From: Antilocapra americana
Taxonomy: Eukaryota > Chordata > Mammalia > Artiodactyla > Antilocapridae
Length of the DNA: 64,000 bases
Reading direction: 5' to 3'
Assembly: GCA_007570785.1 (NCBI GenBank)
Contig: ML664174.1
Coordinates: forward strand, 1,019,023 to 1,083,022
Part shown: positions 13,340-25,636 of the stretch, piece by piece
How the letters are laid out: every line of letters begins with the position of its first letter
How positions within the stretch are numbered: the first letter of the stretch is position 1
Notes under the pieces: model-generated
The model's database searches: none
Seen by the model: the letters and a program-made list of their open reading frames with translations, nothing else
What the model was told of the DNA's origin: nothing
Position numbers and translations under genes: made by a program

Positions 13340-13943
13340 GGCTTTCCTGGTGGCTCAGTGGTCAAGAATCCGCCTGCCAATGCAGGAGACACAGGTTCGA
13401 TCCCTCATGCAGGAAGATCCCTTCTGCCTCGGAACAACAAAACAGTGTGCACTGAACTATTGAGCCGGTGTTCTAGAGCCGGGAACTGCAACACATGAGC
13501 CCACAGACCACATACCAGGGAAGCCCACACACTCTGTGTGCCAGGATGAGAGAAGCCGCCACATGCAGAAGCCAGCACACCACAACAAAGAGGAGCCCTG
13601 GCTCACTGCAACTAGAGAAAAAGCCCATGCAGCAACTGAGAAGACAGCTCAGTTCAGTCTCTCAGTCGTGTCCAACTCTTTGCAACCCCATGCACTGCAG
13701 CACACCAGGCCTCCCTGTCCATCACCAGCTCCCTGGAGTTTACTCAAACTCATGTCCTTTGAGTCAGTGAGGCCATTCAACCATCTCATCTTCTATTGTC
13801 ACCTTCTCCTCCTGCCTTCGATCTTTCCTAGCATCAGGGTCTTTTCCAATGAATCAGTTCTTCCAATCAGGTGGCCAAAGTATTGGAGTTTCAGCTTCAG
13901 TGAAGACTCAGCACAGCCATAAATAAATGTTTAAAAAAAAAAA
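13340..13943 (+). mobile_element. CHR-2 SINE interrupted by a BovB fragment
   Basis: A full CHR-2 SINE (head at 13340, unique region, A-rich tail at 13932-13943). Flanking 11-bp repeats aaggactggag (13329-13339) and aaggactgaag (13944-13954) differ at one base. Its 3' part is split at 13646-13901 by a BovB fragment, so the SINE is the older insertion. Confidence 0.9.
13646..13901 (-). mobile_element. BovB LINE 3'-end fragment nested in CHR-2
   Basis: A 5'-truncated BovB 3' end of about 256 bp, sense on the - strand. The hexamer gaagac, which belongs to the CHR-2 tail, is present on both sides (13640-13645 and 13902-13907) as a short target duplication. Confidence 0.88.
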
Positions 13944-14294
13944 AAGGACTGAAGAAGGAAAGGAGGTGGAGGAGAGGCTGGAGAGAGAGAGAGAAGTATC
14001 AGAGGTCACAGCAGAGAGGGGAAGAAGGAGGTGTACTAGCATTTCTGCTTCAGTGGGGCGGCAACTCCGGTTAGGATGGTGTGGAGCTGGGTGTTGTGAG
14101 CCAGACTCCAGGGCAGCGCAGGGACAGAGAAGGTGTTCCCAGCTGGGCCAGCCTCCTCCTGGTTCTCCCCTTCTAGGCAGAGCACAGACAATAATGAGAA
14201 TAGACAGCCCGCCAACAGGGATGGGGGAGGCTAAAATGTGAGGTGAAAAATGGGAAGTGAAATGCAGCAGTTGGGTGCTCCCTGTGCTCTGTCA

Positions 14295-14470
14295 AGACCA
14301 GCAGCTCTCAGCCCAGCTGCACGTTAGAACCATCTGGACGTGCTTTCCAGAAAGTGTGGTTGCTCTAGCTTGTCCCCCAGAGAACCTGATGAAGTGGTTT
14401 GGGGTAGACCTCAGATACCAGAATTTTCAAAAAAAACAAAACGCCCCAGGGGATTCTAGTGTGCAGCCAG
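14295..14470. repeat. MER5A-like DNA transposon relic
   Basis: Recognisable hAT MER5 text (cagcagctctcagcccagct, gttagaaccatctgg, ccagaattttca). Diverged. Confidence 0.5.
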
Positions 14471-15024
14471 AGCTGAGAGAGGATGTGGAGGACAGATGGG
14501 TCCTTTGTGCCTCTTGATCCCTGGTGTGACCTTCCACAGGGACCACAAGGGAGGGTGGAGTGTCACCGTGGACAGCTCCAGGATCCCTGATGGAGCACAG
14601 AGGAGATGGACAGCCCAACTGGGAGTCAAGCAGCTCTGCCCCTTACCTGCTGTGTCCTCGGGGAAAGGACTTTGTCGCCCAGGCTTCAGCTATTTAAAAA
14701 AGAGGGTGGACTGGAGGGGTGGTTCCCAGTGGCCTGGGACCATTCTTAGGCTGTGATGCTAAGAATGCTCTACGTCAAGGGGAAGGCATTACTTCCCTTT
14801 CTTGTCCCCAGCCCTCCAGGCTGATAGATGAATCCCAGAGAGGTGGAGAGGCTAGCCCACACTTCTTCCTGCATTTCCATTCCCCACATCACAAAGGGAG
14901 GGTTCTTCGTTCAACCCCACTTGGCCCACCACTTCTCACTCCTGCTCTTCCCCATCCACTTATTCCCTTCCCACCTTGCTTTCAGAAGAAAAGGGGGGAA
15001 GAAGTGAGTGAAACGTGGGTGTAT

Positions 15025-15345
15025 CCGTCAGGGTCCTCCAGAGGAACAGAACAGGAGCATACAGAGATGTTGAGATCTATTTCAAGGAATCGGCTTATGC
15101 AGCGGTAGAAATTGACGAGTCTGAAATCTGTAGGGAAGGTCCACAGGCTGGGAAATCTTGGGTAGGAGGTGATGCTGTAATCTTCAGACAGAACTGCTTC
15201 CTCCTCGGGGAAATCTCAGTTTTGCTTTCAAGACCTTCCTACTGATTAGATGAGTCTTACCCTCATTTTCAAAAATAATCTCCTTTACTTAAAGCCAGCA
15301 GGCTCTAGATGTTGACCACAAGTACTAAGATCTTTTACAGTAGCA
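15025..15345. repeat. High-copy mammalian interspersed repeat, family not assigned
   Basis: The opening gtcagggtcctccagagg aacagaac and the later tgattagatgagtcttaccc are a widely recurring mammalian repeat, but I cannot name the family reliably. Confidence 0.45.
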
Positions 15346-15782
15346 TTTAACCCACATATATTTTTAACTGCAACAAACAATTCTTGGATTAATTTCTACA
15401 TTGCATTTTGTGTATTTCAGTCATTTTATCCTTTGATAGTTTTCCCCCTGCTTGATTTGCTTTGTGTGTGTGTTAACTGAATTTTTTTCACTCTACTTGT
15501 TTCTGGTATTAGTTTGGAAGATATTATTGTTTTGGTGATTGTCTTAGAAAAAGCCTACTTCCTTAAATTATTGAAATCTAAACTAGTATTTTTACCCTCT
15601 TTTCAAACATTACAAGGATCTTGGACACTTAGATTCTGTCATCTGAGCCCTGGGTATATAAAATCTCAAACCTAAGTTTACTAAGGTTGAGAAGACCTCC
15701 TCAGGGTGATAGCCAGTTTCAATAACCTTCTCAATTATTTGAATTCCTTCTTTCACTCTTGTATATTTCTTACTTTCTTTCT

Positions 15783-16078
15783 TTTTTTTTTTTTTGAGTA
15801 ATTTTATTTATTTAGTTTTGGCTGTGCTGGGTCTTCGTTGCTGCAAGGGCTTTTCTCTAGTTGCAGCAAGCAGGGCCTACTCTCTCGTTGTGCCTGATCT
15901 CCTCTTGAAGGTGGCTTCTCTCGTTGAGGAGCCTGGGTTACAGAGTACAGGCTCAGTAGCTGTGGGGTATGGGCCAAGTTGCTCTGAAGCATGTGGGATC
16001 TGCCCGGATCAGGGATTGAAACTGTGTCTCCTGCATTGGCAGGCTAATTCTTTACTACTGAGCCACAAAGGAAGCCCT
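15783..16078 (-). repeat. CHR-2 SINE
   Basis: Antisense full-length element: poly(T) and attttatttatttagttttg, ggctgtgctgggtcttcgtt, up to the head ctgagccacaaaggaagccc. Confidence 0.88.
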
Positions 16079-16126
16079 CTTCCTTTCTTAATGCTAAATC
16101 ATTGCTGCATTAACAATAGTTCTTCC

Positions 16127-16235
16127 AGGGAATTCCCTGGAGGTCCAGTGGTTAGGATTCAGCCCTTTTACTGCCTGGGCCTGGGTTCAAGCCCTGTGTA
16201 ATATCTCATACACAGCCCACCCCCCAAAATAATTT
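16127..16235 (+). repeat. CHR-1-type SINE
   Basis: Head gggaattccctggaggtcca, then ggttcaagccctgtgtaata, ending in a short A-rich tail. Confidence 0.8.
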
Positions 16236-16574
16236 TTTTTAATCCAGAATATTTAGGTGTTTTTAATGGAAGGATTGTTTAGTGTATATAGACTTCCATG
16301 GTTCCAGAAACAGAAGTCTGCCTAATCTCTCTGAGCCTCATATTAACTGGGAATAATAATAATACTAATTATCTTACAGGTTTGTTTTGAGAAATAAATA
16401 AAAACTATAATAAAGCAGTAAAAATATCCAAAAATAGTTTGTCAAATTTATACATATATAACGTGTGTATATACATATGTACATACATACATATATTTTT
16501 AAACATTGGAAGCCTCTTATTCTCTGGGCTAGTTCACTTTTGTGCAAACCTTAGAATAAATGTCCTTCTGCCAC

Positions 16575-16696
16575 CTTTTTTTTTTTTCGCTGTGCTGCAC
16601 GTCTTGCTGGATCTTAATTCCCCCACCAGGAATTGAACCTGTTCCCTCGGCAGTGAAAGCAGAGTCTTAACCACTGGACCACCAGGGAATGTCCCT
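16575..16696 (-). repeat. CHR-1-type SINE
   Basis: Antisense: poly(T), cgctgtgctgcacgtcttgc, ccaccaggaattgaacctgt, ccactggaccaccagggaat. Confidence 0.82.
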
Positions 16697-17065
16697 AATC
16701 CTGCCATCTTTGATTAATTAGAGAATATCTTGACATTATTAGGTAAAACTGTGATTATTTGCAACTACCGATCTGAATGAATCAGAATTTCAAGGTTCTT
16801 TTACAGTCAAAACAAAACTAAGGAACAAGTTGGTTTCCTGCAGCCAATAGAACTCCTAATCTTTTTTATTTAAACATTATTAGAACAACCTCATTTTTAT
16901 CCCTTACTGATCTTAAATACTGAACTTATAAAGTAAGTTTCTTCTAATAAGTATCATTTTATGTTCGATTTGTTAGAGTTCCATATAAACAATTGATATG
17001 TCATACAGGGTCCTCAGTGCTACAGGAGTTGAGAACATCCATGAGCTGAAGTAGCTGATGAAAGC

Positions 17066-17290
17066 TTCATGGTGGTGCTAGTGGTATAGAATCCGCCTGC
17101 CAATGAAGACACAACAGACTTCCTTACCCGGGGGTGGGCTCGATCCCCGAGTAAGGAAGATCCCCCAGAGAAGGAAATAGCAACCCACTCCAGTATTCTT
17201 TCCTGGAGAATCCCATGGACAGAGGAGCTTGGTGGGCTCTAGTCCATGGGGTCGCAAAGAGTCGGACATGACTGAGCAACTGAGCACACA
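17066..17290 (+). repeat. Bov-tA SINE
   Basis: Diverged head with extra sequence, then body aatagcaacccactccagta and tail gtcggacatgactgagcaac. Confidence 0.85.
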
Positions 17291-17625
17291 GAAAGAGGGA
17301 TGCTCTGGAGGTTTGGACCTTCAGAGGGAAGTCATTCCTCCGCATGTATCACCCCTAACCACAGTTATTGATTCTGCTTGCCCTGCCTGACCGTGGACCT
17401 TGTGATTTTTGAAGAAAGCAGCTTTAATCTCTTCCTAGCCTAGCTGTCCTCCAGGTCTCCCTTTCAAGAGAGCTGAGTCCCTTTTGTAGTTCTAGAATGT
17501 AAGTTTCACTAATGACATGTGGAAGTACTAAAGTCAGGGTCAACTCATATCTTTTTCTCTAAGGCAAATACCCTCAGTCCCCAGTTTACTCTGGGTGGAA
17601 TACTGTCCTAAGTATTTTATTTTTT

Positions 17626-17742
17626 ACTTTTTTTTTTTGCCACACCACTTAGTGTGTGCAACTTCCCCACACAGGAATCAAACCTGTGCCCCCTGCAGTG
17701 GAAGCTCAGACTATTAACCACTGGACCACCAGAGAATCTCAG
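17626..17742 (-). repeat. CHR-1-type SINE
   Basis: Antisense: poly(T), cacacaggaatcaaacctgt, attaaccactggaccaccag. Confidence 0.8.
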
Positions 17743-19135
17743 ATTACTGTCCAATCCCTCTCCTCCCTTTCACAGTTGTGAAACACTGCTGTATATTCAC
17801 TGTGCTCATTCCCTCACCTCCCACTCTCTCCTCAATGCTGGCATCCACCCTGTCACTCCACATTTACTGCTATGGCTAAGGTCACTGACGATTTCTGTGT
17901 TGTTAAATGCAATGAGCATCCTTCAGTCCTATTTTACTTGACCTTTCATCATCTTTCCACATGGCTGATCACTCCTTTTTTCGTGAATCCTTCTTGCCTT
18001 CACTTCTGGGACCCACGATTTCTAGGCTTGGTTTTACCTCCCCTACCCTCCTGTCACCTTTTTAGGCTCATTCTTTCTACCCAATATTAAATGTTGAGTT
18101 TCCTTGAGGTTGAGACCCAGGTCCTCTCTTTTCTTTACATAATACTTGATTCCTGGAGTGTCTCATTCATATGTATGGTTTCAGTTGCTGTCTCTTGCTA
18201 ATTTCCCCCAAATTGTATTTCCAGTCCAGACTCACAGATTCAGCTGCCTGCTGGACAACTAGACTTGACTGTCTCAAGGGACCACAAGCCAACAGGACCA
18301 AAATCATTCAGGCTGTTCTCCAACACCTGCTGCTCCCCTGGGAGTACCTTTCCTAGAGAATGGCATCATTAGCCATCCAAACCAGAAATCTGGGCATCAT
18401 CTGTGACAAATTCCTCTCCCTTACTACACCCCTCCAATCCCAGCCCATCTAATCCATTACTGAGTCCTGTTTATTTCATCTCCTAAACAGCTCTCTAATC
18501 TATGTACTTTGCTCTAACTCCTTCTGTTCACATTCCTTTCTAAGCTACCATATTATTTCATCTGGACCACAGTAGTGGCCTCCATGCTGATGTGCCTAAC
18601 TAATGAACTAATTTTACCACCTGTCTCCAAATCCATTCTTAGCTACAGATCTCATCTAAAGGAAGATCTGATAATAACAGCTTCCTGCATAACCCCTCAA
18701 TGGCCTCCCACTGATTTTACAATAGAAGCAAAACATCATGAGACCCTGCTTATCTCTTCCCCTTCACCTAGTTCTCTTTTATTCTCTTTTCTCCAACCTC
18801 ATTGGCCTTCTTCCTTATATGCCACCACAAAGCTTTTGTACATCCTGTTTCCCTTCTTATTCAGTTAGCTATCCTTATTCTTAAGTGCTCAAAGCAAGTC
18901 TCACCTTCCCAGGAAAATCTTACGTAAATTTTCTTATTACATCAATCCCTCTGCTGAGAGTCTTATAACTGTTGCCATTCTTAGCTGCACTTTTCACAGT
19001 TAAAATTTAAATATTCATTAGTATGACTACCCAGTCATTGTCTGTGTCCCATCTGGTATTTCTCATAACTGTATCCCAATGCCTAACAGAGTGCATGCCT
19101 CACAGGGAGACTTCAACAAACATTTGTAGGGTGAA
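17743..19135 (+). mobile_element. Ancient L2 LINE, about 1.4 kb
   Basis: The + strand shows the L2 order: a segment coding the C-terminal reverse-transcriptase region (ctatggctaaggtcactgac ... ggcatcatctgtgacaaatt), then the conserved 3' part (cctcaatggcctcccactga) and a 3' end with tgcctaacagagtgcatgcc. It is heavily mutated with no usable frame. It is unusually long for an L2 relic. Confidence 0.75.
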
Positions 19136-19164
19136 AGATCAAAAAAGGCGGGTAATATTTTGGA

Positions 19165-19300
19165 TACATGCTATTATTAACACCATGTTACATAATGAAG
19201 AAATTGAGGCTCAGATAGGTTAAGTATATTAATGAGCTAAGAAGCGGCTGAGTCAGCGTTTGAGCCTGCCTTTCTGATCCCCAGAGCCTGCAATACTTAA
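19165..19300 (-). repeat. MIR relic
   Basis: Antisense core: cataatgaagaaattgaggc, tcagataggttaagta. Confidence 0.6.
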
Positions 19301-19424
19301 GCAGCACTCTGCTTTCTCAAGTGGACCAAACACCAAAACCAGAGTAACCAACAGCTTTCTTAAGACACCAATTCCCTGCAGCCTCATTTGCATACTCCTA
19401 GACATCGGAAGCAGAGTCCTGCCA

Positions 19425-19570
19425 ACCAAAACAGAATCCTAGAATCCTGGAGCTGTCCGGGATTTAGAAACCCTCTGGTGAGAAGACACAGTCTTCCCAA
19501 AGTCACACAGCAAGGTGGGTGGAGGGCAGGCTTGGAGTCTAAGTCTAAACTCAGCGCTGGACAGCCTGAG
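19425..19570 (-). repeat. MIR relic
   Basis: Antisense MIR-like order: cccaaagtcacacagcaagg followed by aggcttggagtctaagtcta. Confidence 0.5.
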
Positions 19571-19751
19571 TTCTGCATATCCAGCCTGCCTCTTTTCTCA
19601 GGGCAGCAGCTTAGTGTCCAAGCTCCAAAGTTCAATCTGCCAAGAGCAGTGGCCTCCAAAGTTTTTTTTCTTTAATTTGTAAAAATTTTTGATGTGGACC
19701 ACTTATAAAGTCTTTACTGAATTTGTAACAACATTGCTACTGTTTTATGCT

Positions 19752-19865
19752 TTGGTCTTTTTGGCTGTGGGACATGTGAGATCTTAGTTCCCCAACCAAG
19801 GATGGAACCCCAACTCCTGCACTGGAAGGAGAAGTCTGAACCACTGGACTGCCAGGGAAGTCCCC
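19752..19865 (-). repeat. CHR-1-type SINE
   Basis: Antisense: ggctgtgggacatgtgagat, accaaggatggaaccccaac, actggactgccagggaagtc. Confidence 0.82.
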
Positions 19866-19871
19866 AAACTG

Positions 19872-20023
19872 TTTTTTTTTTTTAATATTTGTTTATTTGG
19901 CTGCACTAGGTCATGTTGGCTCTAGAGCACATGAGCTTGCCCCATAGCATGTAGCAAGTTCAGACCTGTAACCCCTGAATTGTAAGGCAGATTCTTAACC
20001 ACTAGGCCACAAGGCAAGTCCCC
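19872..20023 (-). repeat. CHR-type SINE, second copy in tandem
   Basis: Antisense element with poly(T), atttgtttatttggctgcac and accactaggccacaaggcaa. It is separated from the preceding SINE by only a few bases. Confidence 0.75.
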
Positions 20024-20244
20024 AAACTTTTTAGACTATGGTCAATATGCGATTGGAGAAAGGGGAGCAGAAAGCAAGAAATCCCTGGATCCATTTATTC
20101 TCACTTTCCAAGATAAAAGAACTTAGTGCTATCAGTTAGATGCTATCTTACAAGCAAATTTAGGGAGATCTCTAAATATCTGCTCTAGCACTAAGAGTGT
20201 GGCTGTTTCAGATTTGAATCACACTACTTGTTCTGCCCTGACAC

Positions 20245-21823
20245 TGTTGTCATTGCTGTTTAGTCACTAAGTTGTGTCTGACTCTTGGCGACCCCATGGA
20301 CTGTAGCATGTACCTCTGTCCTCCACTATCTCCTGGAGTTTGCTTAAACTCATATCCTTTGAGTAGGTGATGCCATCCAATAATGCCATCCAATCATCTC
20401 ATCCTCTGTCATCCCCTTCTCCTCTTGCCCTCAATCTCTCCCAGCATCAGGTCTTTTCCATTGAGTCAGTTCTTCACATCAAGTGGCCAAAGTATTGGAG
20501 CTTCAGCTTCAGCATCAGTCCTGCCAATGAATATTCAGGGATGATTTCCTTTAGGACTGACTGGTTTGATCTCCTTGCAGTCCAAGGGACTCTCAAGAGT
20601 CTTCTCCAGCACCACAATTCAAAAGCATCAGTTTTTCCATGTTCAGTCTTCTTTATGCTCCAACTCTCACATCCATACATGACTACTGGAAAAACCATAG
20701 CTTTGACTAGATGGAACTTTGTCAGCAAAGTGGTATCTTTGCTTTTTAATATGTTGTCTAGGTTTTTCATAGGTTTTCTTCCAAGGAGCAAGTGTCTTTT
20801 AGTTTCATTTCTGCAGTCACCATCCACAGTGGTTTTGGAGCACAAGAAAAGAAGATCAGTCACTGTTTCCACTTTTTCCCCTTCTATTTGCCATGAAGTG
20901 ACAGGACCGGAGGCCATGATCTTCATTTTATGAATGTTCAGTTTTAAGTCATCCTTTACACTCTCCTCTTTCACCTTCATCAAGAGGCTCTTTAGATCTC
21001 CTTTACTTTCTGTCGTTAGAGTGGCAGTATCATCTACATATCTGAGGTTGTTGATATTTCTCCTGGCAATCTTCATTCCAGCTTGTGATTCATCCAGCCT
21101 GGTATTTTGCATGATGTACTCTACATATAAGTTAAATAAGCAGGGTGACAATATGCAACCTTGACGTACTCTTTTCCCAGTCTTTAGCAAGTCTGCTGTT
21201 CCATGTCCAGTCCTGCACACAGGTTTCTCAGGAGACAGGTAAGGTGGTCTGGTATTTCCATCTCTTTGACAATTTTCTATAATTTGTTGTGATCCACACA
21301 GTCAAAGGCTTTCACATAGTCAATGAAGCAGAAGTAGATATTTTTCTGGAATTCTCTTGTTTTCTCTATGATCCAATGGCTGTTAGCAATTTGATCTCTG
21401 GTTCCTCTGTCTTTTCTAAATTCAGCTTGTACATCTGGACATTCTTGGTTCACATACTGCTGAAGCCTAGCTTGAAGGGTTTTGAGCATTACCTTGCTAG
21501 CATGTTAAATAAGCACAATTGTATGGTAGTTTGAACATTCTTTGGCACTGTCCTTCTTTGGGATTGCCATGAAAGCTGATATTTTCCAGTCCTGTGGCCA
21601 CTGCTGAGTTTTCCAAATTTGTTGATATAGTGAGTACAGCACATTAACAAAATCATCTTTTAGGATTTTAAATAGTTCAACTGGAATCCCATCACCTCTG
21701 CTAGCTTTGTTTGTAGTGGTGCTTTCTAAGGGCAACTTGAATTCACACTCCAGGATGTCTGGCTCTAGGTGAATGACCACACCATTGTGGCTATCCAGGT
21801 CATTAAGTCCTTTTGTGTATCCT
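20245..21823 (-). mobile_element. BovB LINE fragment, 1.6 kb, with residual reverse-transcriptase frames
   Basis: A 5'-truncated BovB copy, sense on the - strand. It keeps a continuous 248-residue frame (20474-21220) covering the C-terminal reverse-transcriptase region, plus shorter frames at 21277-21489 and 21505-21780 for the preceding part. The catalytic box reads YVDD where a sister copy in this window has YADD. It lacks the N-terminal endonuclease half and is frame-broken between the pieces, so it cannot be active. Confidence 0.93.
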
Positions 21824-21825
21824 TC

Positions 21826-21960
21826 TGTGATCCCCTGGAGAAGGAAATGTCAGCCCATTCCAATATTCTTGCCTGGACAAGGACAGGGAAGCCTGGTGTG
21901 CTGCAGCCCATGGAGTCGCAAAGAGTCAAATACATCTTAGTGACTGAACAAGAGAGATAA
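21826..21960 (+). repeat. Bov-tA SINE, 5'-truncated
   Basis: Only the body and tail are present (gatcccctggagaaggaaat to gtgactgaacaaga). It directly abuts the BovB fragment. Confidence 0.8.
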
Positions 21961-22209
21961 TGAGTATTAAATACTTGGTATACAGCTTAAGCAGATAGTC
22001 AGCAGTCTACAGGGCTAGTAGCCATTCTTACACACTGATAACAAAGCATTCCCATCTCCCGTCAAAGAAATTCCAACTATGTTCATGCTTCTGTAGGAGA
22101 TGAGAGGTTGCCCAGAGTCAAGGGACAGTCAGGCTTGTGGGTAGAAAAAAGGGCCAATGTCCTTCCGTTTTTTTCACTCTGTGTGCTTCCAGGATCTCCA
22201 GCTATACTA

Positions 22210-22523
22210 TAAGTGCATGCTCAGTTGCTCGGTTGAGTCTGATTCTTTGTAACACCCCACCAGTTTCCTCTGTAAATGGGATTTCCCAGGCAAGAATATT
22301 GGCATGAGTTGCCATTTCCTCCTCCAGGGGATCTTCCCTACACAGGGATAGAACCTGAATACTGGAGTGGGTTGCCATACCCTTCTCCGTGGGATCTCTC
22401 CAACCCAGGGAACTCTTGTGTTCCCTGCTTGGCAGGTGGATTCTTTGCCTCTTGCACCACCTGGGAAGCCCTCTCTTGCATTGGCAGAAGAATTCTTTAC
22501 CCACCAAACCACTTGGGAAATCC
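22210..22523 (-). repeat. Bov-tA dimeric/tandem SINE
   Basis: Antisense tail (gctcagttgctcggttgagt), body, and two or more head segments (ggcaggtggattctttgcct and tggcagaagaattctttacc). Confidence 0.85.
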
Positions 22524-22734
22524 ATCCTTATTAGCTATTTGTCCTCAGGAGAAAAATACGCTTTTAAATCTTTGTGGGTGGGGAGGTTTGAAGACTATAT
22601 TTAAAGCTGCTTTTCTTTGGTTTCTTTATCCATCCCCTGCCTCCAGCCCCCAGTCAGGATATTAAAAAGCTTAGAAATTTTTACCAGCCATGGGAATGTT
22701 CACAGGTCAATTTGATCCAAGATGGAATCCAAGG

Positions 22735-23065
22735 CTGAGACCACAGTCCCTTAACCAAAATTCTGAAATTCAAAATACTCTGAGATCAGAAGCTTTTTCA
22801 TAAGTCTAAGGCAAAAAACAAAAATAAAAAACTCATTTGAAGGAAGACCTTGAACTGCCATGAAGCTCTTTAACATCTTTATTGATCACACTTGAGATGA
22901 TTAGTCATACATTTTTCTAAGGAAATATCGACATGCTTGATTCCTTGATGCAGCTCTGGACTTCACTAAGGATTTTACATAATAAGCAGTAGATGCACCT
23001 TATTACCTTGTTAAAATCAGAAAAATTCTAAATTCTGAAAAACATCTGGCTCCAAGGGTTTCATA
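22735..23065. repeat. DNA-transposon-like relic (possibly Tigger/MER-type)
   Basis: The ends are loosely inverted: ccaaaattctgaaattcaaa near the left and attctaaattctgaaaaaca near the right. This resembles an old mammalian DNA transposon, but the family is not certain. Confidence 0.35.
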
Positions 23066-23966
23066 TAATTTATTGTGGACCTGTCTTTCCAGACAGACTC
23101 TCAAGTCTTCCTTGTCCACGGTCCAACTGCTTCCTATCATCCATCAGCTGGGTCACCTGTGAGGGCAGACAAACCTGGCTAAGACTCAGAAGCCTCAGGG
23201 CCCTACTGGAAACTCAGCACCATGGACAGCAACACACCCCACAGTTGCTGCCAAATTTGCTAACATCTTGGACTTGGTTTTCCTACACGAAGAGACAGAT
23301 TGGCGCAATGCACCGTGCCAGAGAGGTGCAACCATTGTTTTCCAACAGAAAAGCACAAGGTATAGGTGTGGGTGTGGGAGACAGTTGATGTCATGGTTTT
23401 GGGCAGAGGAAATAAATGTGTTTCTTATCTTTTTCCTCCAGCTGGTTCCAGGCTCCTCTCCTCTGACATTACTAAAAGCCTGGCAGGTACTTTGAATGTT
23501 TGTTTCCATCAAGTTTCCTTGCTTTTCTAATCTGCAAATACTTCTAAATGGTTTCCTTTCCTGAATTTACCGTGTTGCTTAGCCACTAGATTTTCCCAGC
23601 CTCATCTTCCCAGCAACCAGGTAACTATGTGGAGACCTTGTCAGACGAGGACAGGAAGTTCTTGGAGGACTCCTGCCAGCCCTGGCCACTCTAATAAAAG
23701 GGAGGTGAAGGAAATCACAGGTTTCCTACATTATCCATGCCCAGATTATCATTAGGTCACTGAGGTGGAAAGAGGGGCAACAGTGAGGTGGTTTCCATCA
23801 CTACTAAGTGCAGTCACATCCAGCCTCAAAGAAAACAATGCCTCAACTGGCAAGTATAAAGTCACAGTATGTTAGAGCTGCAAGGGACCTTAGTGATTCC
23901 ATGCTGGAGGCAGTAGAAGCAGAATGGTTGCTTTTGTCTAGTCAGTAATTATCTTTTAATTGTCTG

Positions 23967-24200
23967 GTTATGTCAGGCACAATTAATATGGGACTTCCCT
24001 GGTGGCTCAGACGGTGAAGAATCTGCCTGCAATGCAGGAGATCCAGGTTCAATCCCTGGGTTGGGAAGATCCCCTGGAGAAGGGAATGACAACCCACTCC
24101 AGTATTCTTGCCTGGAGAATTCTGTGAACAGAGGCTACAGTCCATGGGGCTGCAAAGAACTGGACATGACTGAGCGATTAACACTGTGTCAGGCACAGCC
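23967..24200 (+). repeat. Bov-tA SINE with possible target duplication
   Basis: A typical Bov-tA at about 23991-24185. The 11-mer tgtcaggcaca occurs just before it and again just after it (from about 24187). Confidence 0.9.
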
Positions 24201-25614
24201 TAGTTACCAAGGATGAAAAATAGAGTCACATCTTCCTCTCCGAAATCAGACTCAGGTAAGAGAGAGACAAGTAAGGTTTAGAAGTACAATGTGCTGAGTG
24301 CTCTAGGAGGGAAACATGGAGGAACTTACAGAAAACCAGAGGAGAGGAGTCCAACCCAGGCTGAGGAGTCTGGACAAAGATGCCCAAGAAGGAAGCAGCT
24401 GAGCTGAGATTTTAGGGATGTGCAGGTGGGTGCAGTGGAGGATTTCGAGGAAGCAGAACAGCACCAACAAAGGTGGGGCGCTGCTTGAGAACTGACTCAC
24501 CACCTCTTCGTATATGTTCGTATTTGGCCTTATTCCACTGCTAACATCAGTTTATCTCTGATGACTAAGGCCATGTCCTGTATCTCCATGCATCCCCAGA
24601 ACCTATTCCATTCCCTATATACAATAAGCGCTCCATCAGTGGTTTTCAGTGATAATGGCTTTAAGGCCACACACATCAGAACTGTAGACAGGCAGTAGAA
24701 ATCAGAACCTGACAGTAGAAACTTGGAAACCTGCATTCTCTGCCTCCAACCCTTGATACATGGTCTCAAGCAGGAAATTTGACCTGAAGGCTCCAGCAAA
24801 CTGCAGAAATTGAAATTGCTCCCAACTTCTTGGGGCTGCAAGTTCCTCAGGAATGTGTGTAGCCACACTCTGATTCTCGAGAAATTTAGCTTTAAGCTCC
24901 AGTACCTGTCTCTCTGAACTGCTGCTTCTTTTCTCCCCACAAATATCAAGCTTATTCCTGGATTACCTGTCTCAGAGGCATTTATCAGGCTAAAAGAAGG
25001 GTAGCTGGATTCATAGTGAGCCCTTTGAAGGCACAAAACATCACTCATTCATGTTATAAATGATTGTTCTACTCATAAGAAATTAGAAAGCCCAGACTCC
25101 CCTGCTGTCACCAGCTGTTGATTGTAGCTAGTTGTTCTCTCTCTGGACCTCATTTTTTTCCCCTGCGGTGGATTCTACAGATGACCTTTGCAGATCTCAC
25201 ATTGTTCCATGGTTTTCTTTTTCTTTTATTCTTTTTCAGTGCCTGTAAACTAAAAGCCTTATCCAGCCTTTGCAAACTGTGTTCTGGGACAGCTGGGTGT
25301 TAATCCTGAGTTAATCATGTCATAACTCACATCCACTGGTACCAGAGTTCTATAGCATGGGCTGGATGAATTGCAGCAGGGGTAATCTAGTTGTCCCTGG
25401 CTAACTGCAGTTGCTACAGTCCAGAAAGGTCATTTTTGGCTGGAGATTTGAGGACTGGGGAATGGCCAGTCAGCTGGGAGAGAGATTCAAGTTACAAACC
25501 CAAGAGAAGTGTTCCTCTAGATGGAAGTCTCATTTAACTGCAGAAAATTGTCTCTATAACATTGGGGTAATCCCCTGCATTGAAAAGAATTAACTGTTTT
25601 ACAGGTTGCTGTGG

Positions 25615-25636
25615 TCTCTCTCTCTCTCTCTCTCTC
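25615..25636. repeat. (TC)11 microsatellite
   Basis: A perfect TC run, then a diverged TCTC stretch, at the start of a pyrimidine-rich 230-bp tract. Confidence 0.9.

Noticed and set aside
20474..21220. 248-codon frame as a host gene
   Set aside because: It is the reverse-transcriptase region of a BovB retrotransposon relic.
23991..24066. tRNA-like box A/box B sequences as a tRNA gene
   Set aside because: They belong to the tRNA-derived head of Bov-tA and CHR SINEs, which recur throughout the window; no intact cloverleaf was seen.
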